This document shows positions 1 through 11,158 of a stretch of 64,000 bases of DNA, piece after piece. The DNA is from Poa pratensis. Its lineage: Eukaryota > Streptophyta > Magnoliopsida > Poales > Poaceae. A model generated the notes under the pieces. That model saw nothing but the letters and a program-made list of their open reading frames with translations, searched no databases and was not told where the DNA came from. The position numbers and the translations under genes are program-made. The stretch's first letter is position 1, and the number at the start of each line of letters is the position of its first letter. The stretch lies in the NCBI GenBank assembly GCA_947311845.1, contig CAMZMU010000027.1, positions 72,210,184 to 72,274,183 of the forward strand. The letters are read 5' to 3'.

Positions 1-435
1 TTGATAATTCATTTTAAATACAAATAATCATTTGAAGTATCAAAATAGATGTTTTACTTCAAAATCCTTAATTCTTGAAAATAGAAGGTAAGTAATTATT
101 TAAAATACATTTCAAAAATATTGTATGATTTCTTATAAATTTTGAAAAAGTGTTTTAATAAAATCATTTGTGGTTTTGAAGGAAATCTAGGAAATCCTCC
201 ACAAATAAAATTTTGAAAAGGAGCTACAAACTCATTTCCAAATCGTAGGAATGGATCAAAACACAATTTGAAAATTAGAGTATGCTTAAAAATAACTCTA
301 AACAATCTGTAAATAGGGTTTGTTAAGTAATTGAAAGTAATAAATTAGATTCAATTTCGAGTAATTTATTTTATTCGAACAAAAGTTTTAATTTTTAGTG
401 ATTTTTAAAACATTCCAAATTTTTGGGATGTTACA
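1..435 (-). repeat. Terminal part of the 3' LTR
   Basis: This segment is colinear with 5491-5925 at a constant offset of 5490. I count about 8 mismatches and no indels in 435 bp (about 1.8% divergence), so the insertion is fairly recent. It ends at TTACA (435), the inverted partner of the TGTAG edge at 2108. The ORF antisense to 96-305 and its twin at 5586-5795 are only this repeat read twice. Confidence 0.85.
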
Positions 436-2107
436 GACTACCACCCTTAAAAGGAATCTCGTCCTCGAGATTCGGAGAGGCTACAAAGAAAGATAGGTTT
501 GCACAACTGGGTTTGGAGTATCTGGGTTGCTACCACCCTTAAAAGAAACTTTTGTGGGCAGTCTAGAATTTCTTGTCTTCAGTCTCAAATTTCCTCGTAT
601 AGCTTGAAGTAGCTTCTTGTTAGGATTTGAGGTTTTGAATCCTTGAATAGAACTTTCCTTCACGGTAGAGCTGTAGAATAACAAAGTCCACTAAAAACCT
701 TTTGATACCAATGTGTCACTCTTGGGTCAATCTGAAGCCCAAGATGAGAGGATTTCACAGCAACCTCCTTAGCTCAATTTACTTTGTGTCCTCCATAAGC
801 TTCATGTTCTCAGCTTTCAGCTTCCATGCGACTATGTAACTCTCAAGGTAGGCAAAAACTTCCATTTGTAGGGTACCTCCAAAACTTCGCTTGTGTTTAT
901 GTCACCGTATATTCATACGTTTCGGCAGCACTTGGCTCACATAGGGTTATATATTACCATTCTATGGTCTAGGCTTTTCATCGTCGCCTCACTTGTAGGT
1001 ATGTCTCTCAAGATTACCATTCCCCATAGCAAGGCGAACGATATGACTATTCACCATGGGGCAATTCGTACTCACTCATTACCTTGTACTTGTTTGATGA
1101 ATCTCGTATTCTAAAACTCGGTCAGACCTCACTTTTCTCACAAAATGTTAACAATCTGCAGGACAAACCTGAACTAAACTATCGATTTTCATACTACTGC
1201 GTCAATACCTACACAATGTCGGCTCAAAAGATGTTTTCTCCTCAAGATTCCTCCTCCATGTTGTAGGCTTCTCATATCTTCTTGTAAATACTTCAGTTGC
1301 ACATTGCTGTCCCTCCTTGCTGGTTCAATTGTTGTATCCAAGGGTAGAGATTGCATGGAGCTAGGATGTGATAGTTCCTTCACACAAATGAAGCAACAAA
1401 AGTTTGAAAGCATTCCTCTGTTGAGTGGCTGGTAGTACCATAGGGAACTGGTCATGAGATACTTGTTGTCAAAAGGATAAGGCATCTGATTTGGTTTAGC
1501 ATGGATGAGTGGAGATAGAAAGATACTAAGGAAAGATCCTACCCAAACACAGCAGATCAAGGCAATTCATCTTACAAACAACATCTAACAAACAACAAAC
1601 AACATGGTCCAAACACAAAAACAAACAATCTAGTATTGTCATACAACCTAAGTTGGTATGATCAATATACTAACACGATATCGTTGTTCTAAATAGATGG
1701 TGGTCTCTAGTCTATCTCCTTCTTGGGTTCTTCAAGTTCTTCTTCATCATCATTTTGTTTAAATTCTTCTAGGTGGTTGAGTTCCAGATCTGATTCTTCC
1801 ATGGTCTTCCATCTCGTACTTTGTGTCAAATTGCAGAATGCCAAAGGAGTATCAGACTCGCACTTCAAGTACTTGGTCATCACCAAACATGTCTTCATGG
1901 ATACATGGAGGTAGGTCTTCTAGAACAAGATACGATACTTCCAGAAGGTAGATAATAGATGAGAGTATAAGAAGAGATAAAACTGATTTTTTTTATATAT
2001 ACTTCAGAAAGCTGAATAAAATAGATTTTTCAATCTATGGTCAAAACCTATTTCTATCCAAATCTAGGGTCACGAATCTATAGGCAACACAGTGCTCTGA
2101 TACCATC
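436..2107 (-). other. Internal region of the non-autonomous LTR element
   Basis: This stretch between the two LTRs starts with the polypurine tract (minus strand, 436-452) and ends with the primer-binding site (2094-2105). No reading frame in it resembles gag, protease, integrase or reverse transcriptase. The longest open frames are about 120 codons and look like chance. It has no recognisable gene. Confidence 0.7.
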
Positions 2108-5100
2108 TGTAGAACCCCCACCTTTTAATTAAGGTTGAGATTCCTGTGTTAATGTGCTAGTCCCTGGATCGACTTGCTAGCACCACAGTTCGAGATGAAA
2201 TATCATCCAAATGCGTCAAATACTCAGTAACTCGCATGATCCAGAATTACTATATACCTTACAACTTGCTTAGCACCGTGCTAGCATGATACAAAGTTCA
2301 GCAGCGGAAAACATTGGATACAGTGAGCCTCATCATCTTCATGTGCCACAGGCAAACATGTTGGTTGCAGACTCGAAACCCTGTCGAAACCTCACTCATC
2401 GTCTGACGAACCTGCAACGGTGAGTTACAGCCCAACTATATGGGTCAGCACAATTGAATTGGGATGGCAAGATGACACTTATGTGGATATAAATGGCAAC
2501 CTATATTCTACATGAATATTTGGCTAAGTGGAGTTTTGAGGCTGATTTGCATAAAGCCAATTTTATCCTATCATTTGTAAAACAATTTTCATCATAGACA
2601 AAGAGTACCACTGATAGACATCAGTGAACACCTTTGACAACTACTCATGGCAAGCACCACTGATAGAAAATAGTGAGCTCCCATCCCTTGTTCACCCCCA
2701 AGTTTTAATTTAGAAATTGGGATGAGGAGATCTTCAACAGCTTCCCGGTCTAGTTGCTCAAAATGTCCGTAACCGGGGACACGGCTAAGCATACTTAGTT
2801 TTAACTCTCGAGAGGGTGTGCACTTTCACCACAAGGCCCAATCATTCCATCCTCCATTGCAACCAATTATGCAATGGAAAAGAGAAGACCGAGACGAGAT
2901 CTTTCAGAAGTAATTCCCCGGAATCAACGCCGGACCCACTCCAACCTATCATCCCCTACATCTGCTGGTCACGACAGAACCAGGGTCTCACAACCTAATT
3001 GATCAAGATAGAGCCCATATGACATGTGGCTGCACTAGAAGCTACTGAACAAGGAGAGTTTACAATCTCTTTAAGCCTGGGTGACTTTCCACAAGTGTGC
3101 ACTTCCACCAAGGGCAAATTACCATAGACATGAACCATAGACATGGACCCCCTTAGTAGTCACCCACCATGGTCCACCAACTAGCACCCAGGTAGTTCAT
3201 TGATTAGTTATTAATTTTCATCACTATTGAACTAATCAAAACATTTTCCATAGCATGACTAAGCATCTTAAATACTAAGTTTCATACTACAAAGCTCTGG
3301 GTGGGGGATGGCTACACACTAATAGGAGCATAGCATAATATAGTATTCAGCAACAAGTCTATCATGCATACTACTGAAAACACGAAGTGCATAGTAGTAA
3401 AAGTAGTAGGACATTTATGGTGTCACTTGCCTTGGCCAACTGAAGAGTTGAAGTTACACTCTTCACACACGTAAAGCACTCCTTACAATCTAAACATAAA
3501 GATAACACAATAATAAACAAACAGTTCAACAACATCATTGCATAACAAGGCAAACATACACATCAACGTATTCATAAAACGGTGGTCAAGGATTATCACA
3601 TAATTCAATATGCAAAAAGAATTAATGTGATTAGGTTTAGGAGTTCCCATTGTGGTTAAAGGTTGGTCAAGCAATTAAGTATGAACATTATGAATGTCAT
3701 ACATAAGTTGCTGGTGTTCCATAGGTTCTAAAAGGTTGGTTTTAAACAAAAGGTCACATAGGGAAATTTGGAAAAGGTTTAACACATTTTAAAACAAGGA
3801 TTTTTGTATACAACATTTTAGTAAGATCTAAAACATAAACTTTAATGGTTTGAGTTTGACAATTAAATCTAAGATTATGGGTTTTGGTCTTTCTGGTCAG
3901 AGGCAACTATTTGGGTCACTTTTCAAGAAGAAACCATATTTAAATAATTTATAAGATTTAAACCATATCCAAAATACTCCAATTAAGCCTCTGATTTTTA
4001 AAACTGTTTTAAATTATTGAAAAATATTTTTAAAAGTGACTAAGTTATTCTACAGAACCTAAGGTTTCCAAAAATATTTTATTTGCAATTTTTGAACTTA
4101 TAAAAATAAAGTTATAGCAAATATACTCAAATCTCTCATTTGAAATTTGAATATTTCAAACTTTGACAAAACAGAAAACTAATGACGCCAAAAGATTCTA
4201 CAGGTCCAGAGGTTTTCAAAAATATAATTTTTTTTAAATTTGGACCAACCAATAAAAAGTTGTGATAGTTTGAATATGCAGGGGCTTTTCTGCAAAACTG
4301 CCAGTTCATTCTAAATAGAAAATTTAATTTCCACGCTGGGCGCTGACTGGGATGCTGACTGGGCTGCTGAAGTGTTTAAGTGATCAGATCTGGGCCATTG
4401 GATCTGGATCTAAAGGCCTAGATCTAACCGTACATCTTCGTTCTAAAGATCTAATCCTAACCGTTGAAAACCGATCGGATGGTTGGGAGCGAAATGCTCA
4501 CCGTGGCGGCGCCGTGTTTGCCGGAGATGATGGTCGCGGCGGCGCTGGGCTCGAGCGGTGGACGGCCTCGACACTCCGGTGGTCCAGGGGCTCGGGGAAG
4601 GTCTCCAGAGGGCACGGCGCGTCGCAGCGAACTCGATGGCGTGCTCGGCGTCGACTCTCGCGTCCTGGACAGGCGTGGAGGAGCGGCCGGAGGTGCAGCG
4701 GCGGAGAGGACCTTCGGGTTGAGCACGGGTTCGTCGATTCCCAGCGAGAAAATTTGGAAGGAGGGTTCAGGGAGGTGCGCGAGGTCTAGGGGAACCCAAT
4801 GGGCTAGGAGGGGAGGAGAGGGGCAACCTGAGATCGTCGGAAATGGAGAAGACGCGGCGGCAGCAAGGCGAACTACGGCAAGCGATTTCCGCGGTCTGAG
4901 GGCGCTATTTGCAAAGGGAGAAGAGGGGAAATGGGTAGGCCGATGCGGGTAATAAAACGGGGCCAAAGCTCGTGCAGTTGCGGTTCGGGAGGGAGTGGGG
5001 TGACTGGGGGAAGTGGGGCGCGTCTCGGCCGTGAAACTCGGCCGGAGGTTGAAGACACCTCGAGCTGACATGTGGGGCCCGCGTGTCGGTGAGAGGAGAG

Positions 5101-5925
5101 CGAGGTTTCGCGGACTGGGTCGGTGCTGGGCTGGTTTTGACGCTGCACGCAGGGCTCGGCCCAGTTAGTTTTTTTTTGTCCTTTTGTTTTTCTTTTCTGT
5201 TCTTTTCCTATTTCTTTTATATCTTTTGTTTTAAAATTCCAAATTAAATCAAACCAGTTTCTATAGATTTGTAAAATCAAAACCTTTCTTTTAAACTTAC
5301 AAACCCACTTTTCCAAACACATTTAAATTTGAAAATTAGAAATAATGCATATATGTTCATTTTCTGAACTAGGGTTTTATAAATTCTTTTTGAACTAAAA
5401 CTAAAACCTAGAAAAAAGTATGAGTAATATCACTCAATATGATAAACCCAATCAAGATACTTTGATACAAATATTTTATTTAAAAAGAGTTTGATAATTC
5501 ATTTTAAATACAAATAATCATTTGAAGTATCAAAATAGATGTTTTACTTCAAAATCCTTAATTCTTGAAAATAGAAGGTAAGTAATTATTTAAAATACAT
5601 TTCAAAAATATTGTATGATTGCTTATAAATTTTGAAAAAGTGTTTTAATAAAATCATTTGTGGGTTTGAAGGAAATCTAGGAAATCCACCACAAATAAAT
5701 TTTTGAAAAGGAGCTACAAACTCATTTCCAAATCGTAGGAATGGATCAAAACACAATTTGAAAATTAGAGTACACTTAAAAATAACTCTAAACAATATGT
5801 AAATAAGGTTTGTTAAGTAATTGAAAGTAATAAATTAGATTCAATTTCGAGTAATTTATTTTATTCGAACAAAAGTTTTAATTTTTAGTGATTTTTAAAA
5901 CATTCCAAATTTTTGGGATGTTACA
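2108..5925 (-). repeat. 5' LTR, about 3.8 kb
   Basis: The LTR is bounded by TGTAG (2108) and TTACA (5925). Most of it is AT-rich, but about 4330-5160 is a GC-rich island with overlapping open frames on both strands. That island is better explained as LTR promoter or leader sequence, or an old captured fragment, than as a gene, since no frame shows a recognisable domain. A long T/C-rich run lies at 5168-5220. Confidence 0.78.
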
Positions 5926-5959
5926 GGTATAATACCATGATCCCGAATATCTGCCTTAT

Positions 5960-6200
5960 TTAGAAATATTTGAATATTCCGACTTATTTTTCGCTAACAT
6001 CGTTAGTTTTACTGCTTATATGAAAATTATTCCGACTTATTTTTTCGTTTGGCGCTAACAGCGTTAGTTTTACTGCGTATGAAAAATATCCCGACTTATA
6101 TTTTCGTTTGGCGCTTTTTTTTCTGAATATTTTTTTGGTTTGGCGCTAACTTTGGTGGTGTTACCGCTTAAGAAAATAGTCCCGCTTATAACCGCTCAAT
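5960..6200. repeat. Imperfect tandem repeat, period about 55-60 bp
   Basis: The block contains a CCGACTTATTTTTCG-type start, a GCGCTAACAGCGTTAG inverted core and a TTTTACTGC-type tail, repeated three to four times with decay. It lies between the LTR element and the GC-rich leader of the next gene. It may be promoter-proximal or the subterminal region of a DNA transposon; the sequence does not decide which. Confidence 0.5.
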
Positions 6201-6929
6201 ATTTTCCTGTCGCCCCCATCTGTTGTTTAGACGAAGGGGAAGCCTGGCACTTCATCTCTCCAGCCGCCACACATGAACTGATCATCAAAGATCGGATCCG
6301 CTGCCGTGTGCCTCCGCCCAGGTTTGTGCTCCCTCAGATCTGTCTCGTTTAGATTATACGAGTACTTTATACAGTACTATGAAGTCAATCTATGGCCGGC
6401 CGGCGCCGCCGGCCGGTGCCTTCACGGATGACAGCGAAGAGGTAGGGATTGCCGCGGCCTGCGATGGGTGGGGTACTAGGTGCAGGGGGGTCCGTGGATC
6501 CATCTCGTGCACAGGCCCGGTAGCATCCCGCTCGTTGCCAATCCACCGTTTCTATTACCTCTCAGACTCTGTATTTACTCTGATCTGTAAGTGTCAAGTG
6601 TTTGTGAACCCTGCATTATTGGGATATCTGTCTAGTTGTTTTTTGAAATCTCATTCCCCGTTCTGTACTTAGTCTGTCTAGTTGTTTTTTAAAATAAAAC
6701 ATCTAAAATCCATGTTTGATCGTGTCTTAAAAAAATTCTGAATCACTATCGTCATCCTGTACTTTTATAATGATGCATACTATGATCTGACATTAATGTT
6801 TTTCATGTCATGGATGAGGACCAAATTGTAGTGTTCCTATGTCTGCAGTTCCATAATCTCACAATTGTTAATTCAATTTTTTGCACTGTGGAAAGGTTGA
6901 CTCATTTTGCATTCGTTATGACAGATATA

Positions 6930-9900
6930 ATGTCGAGTATACCTCGACGACTAGGAAAGATCAATTTTTCTGAACATGATGTAGAAAAGGGGAGCTCAAT
7001 AAAGATGGTTTACAAGGTCCTCCAGAGATTGAAAATATATTACCAGCGATGCCTCATGAATCTACTAGCGCAATAAAGATAATCTGTAGGTTTTGCTATA
7101 AATCTTCCATGTTACATATGATTGTCATTTGCCACCATTATATACATCTTTGTGATATTCCTACATGCAGGGCCCAATGGGGACACGCGACAGATACTGG
7201 GGGTTTTTTCGAAATAAATATATTTCGAATTTGAAAGGAGGAAAGATTATTGTGGGGACTGATCAAAAAGGAGTTCCAAATGAAAGGTCAGGTTCCATTC
7301 TTAGCAGTTATCTTACCGAACTAGCACAAAACTCGACAATTGCACCATTGGATATTCCAAGATGGGACAATGAGATGTTTGAGGCAAAACAACATGAGAT
7401 GATTAAACTTGTTGAGGTAAAACTTCACAACACGATACTGTAACATAAATTATTATGTTTATTAACAGTTTAACAATGCACTTTGCTTCCTGAAGGTAAA
7501 ATTTGCCTACCCTCCGGAGACAATGCAACTTACACGAGACTGGATCCTAATGACACTTGCAAAAAAGTGGAGAGTCTACAAATCCCGCCTAACGAAAAAG
7601 TATTATAATCGTAACACAAGGTCTTTGGATGAAATTGGGAAAGACGTTCCACCTGGTGTTAATGAACATCAATGGCTTTCTCTTGTTAGAATTTGGTGTC
7701 AGGATGCCCACATGGTACTACTTTATTTTCTCATCTTTAAACTGCATTTGGAAATCAGTTTTCTACCATTACTATTGTTTAAATCTCTCTTACTTGCAGA
7801 AAATATGTCTAAAAAATTCTGAGTGTGCAAAGCAACAGAAGAATTCACACACCACCGGGAGGAAAGGCCATGCTCGGCTCCTTAAAGAGATGGTCTAAAC
7901 TTGTTATTAAGAAAACTAAAGATCTTCTAACAGAAGTATGATTACTAAACCATGTCATTTACTTTGTGTAACAGGAAACTGAAAGGAATGGAAAGGTGGG
8001 CAAGATTGAACTATGGGATGAAGCCCATAAAAGAAAGGACAACAATAATAATTGTGGCAATGTTAATGCAATGATGGTATGACTCTACTTATTACATGTT
8101 TAGTGAATAAATGAGAGCAAGTTCATTATATGAATGACGTGTTTATTTCATAGGACACAACTCATGCGGAGTTATCTAAAAGAAAATTAGATGGCAAGGA
8201 AAGTCTTTCACTTGCAAAAAGGAAAAAGCTTCGCGGCTTTTATCATGATAAGTATTGGAGCCACGTAAAGGTTTCTCAAGGAATGGCTTTTGTGGAGGAT
8301 TCTGTTCAAGACAAAACGGTTCAGTTTAAGCTCCGAGCTATTGGAGATAATGTAGAAAACATGCAAGATGAGTTCCAAATGATGCGTGCGTTCATCGCAA
8401 AAAAGTTCCCTGGAGAGGATTATAGAAATGTAATGGAAGATGAAAAAAATGATGAAGTTAGCACCTGGACCGATCTCTTTGTGGAAAAATAATTTAATGA
8501 TCATCTATATACTCTTATCATGTTCTTGTTGCAGGTTGACCTTCATGAAGCTACTGATAATTTAATCCGACATGAAATAAATAATGATATTGGAGAAGCA
8601 CCTCACACTATGCACACTTCAGCAAACACTTTCCAGGTGACACACTAGTTTTTACCTAATAGTTTCTTAGTTAACAAGTATGTAATGGAAGATTCTACAT
8701 TCCTTAAGTATTGTTTGTTGTAAGCAGGAATTGCTTCCTGGAATGTGTAGTACAATGAAAGAGGGTTGTGCAGATTCATCCTTGCCACATAAGGACATGA
8801 TTACAAAGGTATGTTAAACGTCTTTTACTCATTTAGGAAACTGTTCCTAATTCTTAGCATGAACCGTAGGAAGCATAGCCGGAAATATATGCTAAAGAAC
8901 TTCAAGATTGTGTACCACGTGCTCAGGTTACTAAGAAGGTATATGATACTGTGGTGTGCATTTGGAATCGGTGTGGCTGTAGTGATTTCTAAATGTAATA
9001 TTATTGATTATTTATTTTCATCCACAATTGCAGCAACCGTGTCCTGAAAATTATGGCAAAGAGAGTTATGCCAATTCATCTTTAGGACGTCAGCGCATAG
9101 TTGCTATGGCGCAAATGAATTCACTCAATCATCAGACCATATCAAAAAATTATCTGTTATATGTAAATTTTATATGATCTTTGGTTGCAGAAAGCAAACA
9201 ACGAAAACTCCACTGAAGCTGATGAAGGTTGTTCTGTATCATCTTTGCCACATAAGCAACCTTCTAACAAGGTACACAGATTTGCTGTTTCGTACAAGTA
9301 GTAGTGCCACTTTTTTACATGTTGTGTTTCTTCAAGTTACAGGATTCTGAAGTCTATTTGTTTTCGGCAAACCAAAGAAACAAAAACAAATTTGTAGGGA
9401 TAGGAACTTTGATGAGTCAAGACAAAACATATGTGGTCGGAGGAAACATGCTTGGAGATCAATATTATGGAGTTCTTATTAACCGTCTTACAGAGATTTC
9501 AGATGAAAAATTGCCTAGACCGTATGAAGATATTCAAACTGTCAAAGACGCATTTGGTCATGTAATTGCTTGGCCTAAGTTCATTGTAAGTACATTTTCA
9601 TATGTACAAGCATTACATTCCCTTGTCAGTTCTGATGCTAGCTTAATTTTTTATAAACTTTGTGCTTGGTAGGTCAAAAAGAAGAAATCTAGCTCGAACC
9701 AGACAAATAACAACCTGGTACGTTACAATTTTCTGATATGGGTGTGCTTTGATTTAACATTTAAATGTGTATTATGTTTTGTGCCAGCACATAGGCAAAA
9801 GGATGCATGTTGTAGCCGGGGATAGTACATCTTTGTCATGCCGGATTAGTCATGTTTTATATTTATCAAATAAACTTGTCATCTGTCCCTGTACTTGATT

Positions 9901-9969
9901 ATTTCAGGGAGTTTCTCACCTTTGTTGTGACTTCTTTTGCAGGTTAATTGTGGAGCTAAACTACTTTAA
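6930..9969 (+). CDS. Multi-exon Transposase_24 (plant En/Spm, Ptta) type protein with a C-terminal DUF8039-like domain
   Basis: Proposed exons are 6930-7016, 7171-7416, 7496-7714, 7800-7892, 7975-8076, 8154-8429, 8535-8636, 8728-8808, 8879-8938, 9034-9162, 9191-9271, 9343-9585, 9673-9717 and 9788 onward, all with GT/AG borders. Exons 2-4 encode a run typical of Transposase_24: TMQLTRDWILMTLAKKWRVY, then KKYYNR, then a basic stretch with HTTGRKGHARLLKEM. The 9343-9585 exon (GDQYYGVLINRL, KLPRPYEDI, DAFGHVIAWP) resembles DUF8039 of grass transposase-derived proteins. Every internal exon from 7171 to 9717 is a multiple of three in phase 0. The first exon is uncertain: after GSSIK the frame giving GPPEIENILPAMPHE is shifted by one base, so there may be a frameshift or a different exon. 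The C-terminus is also uncertain (stop at 9896-9898 if exon 9788 is read through, or 9967-9969 after a further splice). It may be the second (TNPA-like) gene of the CACTA element ending at 11143, or a domesticated copy. Confidence 0.72.
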
Positions 9970-10387
9970 AATGAATGAAGATGGATGGGAGGAAGCATTT
10001 GTTTTCGCCTCGACTAGACTATGGAGGGCTCTACTATCAGTTTAGAAAGATAATGGACACTATATAGGATATTTTATTATTTCTTGCTTGTTCACGATGC
10101 TTCCAAGTGTATTTGCACATAATTAATATTATAGTTGATCCAGATCCAGTTTTTATTAGCTATTACTGCAATTATTTCATTCAGCTCTACGGTCTGCAGT
10201 TTTCAGTGTTCGCTCCTATGGTCCAGCCTTGTACGGTGCATGAACTTTCAAATATATTTAAAAAATATGTTTCCACCTAAATTTCTGAATAAAAGCAAAT
10301 TATACCAGCATGTCTCTTGAGACGCTTTATTAAAAAGAAAAAATAAATTACGTATTTGCACCTCGTCGTAAATACGTATATACATAA

Positions 10388-10757
10388 CTAGAAAATACCC
10401 CGCGCGTTGCAGCGGGAATTTCACTAAAACTTTTGTGTAAATGAAAATGTATAAGACATATGGAATATGAAAATACTTCCAAAAATATGCAAAAATCTCA
10501 CGATAGTCGAGAGTTTATATTTAATTAGCGTGGTATTGTTGTGTATTTGACGACAAATAATGGTGACATGGATGTATGACTAAAAAATAGATGATGTGGA
10601 TAGATTGCATGTACATTATACTATAATTAATGAATAATAGTGGGGGGTGACATGGACAACTGATTGGCTAAAAAAATGTATGATGTGGATAGCTTGCATG
10701 TTGAGATAGAAAATAATTAATACACTTAGTGGGGTTTGACTTTATAAGAAGTATAGA
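10388..10757 (-). mobile_element. Small non-autonomous Helitron
   Basis: On the minus strand it starts TCTATACTTCTTATAAAG and ends with a CCCGC/GCGGG hairpin (10398-10416), about six bases, then CTAG. The host bases are A before TC and T after CTAG, as expected for Helitron insertion between A and T. It is 370 bp long with no coding capacity, and lies inside the CACTA-like 3' region downstream of the transposase gene. Confidence 0.68.
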
Positions 10758-10856
10758 TACGTATAAGAAGGATGTACGTCCTGCATACGAAATATAGATG
10801 AATTCATGTATATGTCATGTATAAAATATTATACACTCTACACGGAGAAAACATCT

Positions 10857-11143
10857 CTAACCTTTGTTGCGACGCAAATATAGCGTGTCTATATTAATAG
10901 AGACGTTACAAAAGCGTATTTATTAAATCGTCTTTATATGTGTAGACATGCTTTTAAACGTCTCACTGAAGCGTCCTTACATCTGTACACATGCTTAGCG
11001 AGCGTCTTTATATCATTTGAGACGGTGCATAAGAAGACGTTTTAACAACACTTTATGGAAGCGTCTGTACAACCCTCTAGTGATGAAATAACGCGTCTCT
11101 ATCTCCAAATTTAGCGTCACTATGTGACTAGTGTGTTGTAGTG
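10857..11143. mobile_element. Right terminus and subterminal repeats of a CACTA element
   Basis: The segment ends GTGTGTTGTAGTG at 11143; on the minus strand it starts CACTACAACACAC. The preceding 280 bases carry many short subterminal units in both orientations (GAGACG, AAGACG, GCGTCT, AGCGTC), the classic CACTA end structure. The next three bases, ATT, would be the target duplication. I did not find a matching left end in the window, so the left part was either lost or lies beyond the LTR element at 1-5925. The Transposase_24 gene at 6930-9969 fits as this element's gene. Confidence 0.72.
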
Positions 11144-11158
11144 ATTGTTTGTTCAATT

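Larger units (their letters stand above)
1..5925 (-). mobile_element. Non-autonomous LTR retrotransposon with very long LTRs, truncated by the window start
   Basis: Bases 1-435 repeat 5491-5925 without a gap. Just left of the right-hand repeat is GCTCTGATACCA (2094-2105), the reverse complement of the initiator-Met tRNA primer-binding site, followed by the LTR edge TGTAGAACCCCC at 2108. Just right of the left-hand repeat, the minus strand reads a purine-rich AAGGGTGGTAG before TGTAACATCCC. The element is therefore on the minus strand, with its 5' LTR at 2108-5925, its internal region at 436-2107, and its 3' LTR running off the window. The internal region is only about 1.7 kb and has no gag or pol frame, so the element must rely on another element's proteins. 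It is LARD-like; the lineage cannot be named. The right-hand flank GGTAT would be the target duplication, but the left flank is not in view. Confidence 0.82.

Noticed and set aside
1723..1914. Overlapping 63-codon ORFs with a Ser run (plus) and a Glu/Asp run (minus)
   Set aside because: They come from a TCT/TTC-rich stretch inside the internal region of the LTR element; there is no domain or conserved start.
4352..5322. Overlapping ORFs of 145-204 codons on both strands in a GC-rich island
   Set aside because: They lie inside the 3.8-kb LTR, overlap on both strands, show no domain, and are explained by high GC and few stop codons.
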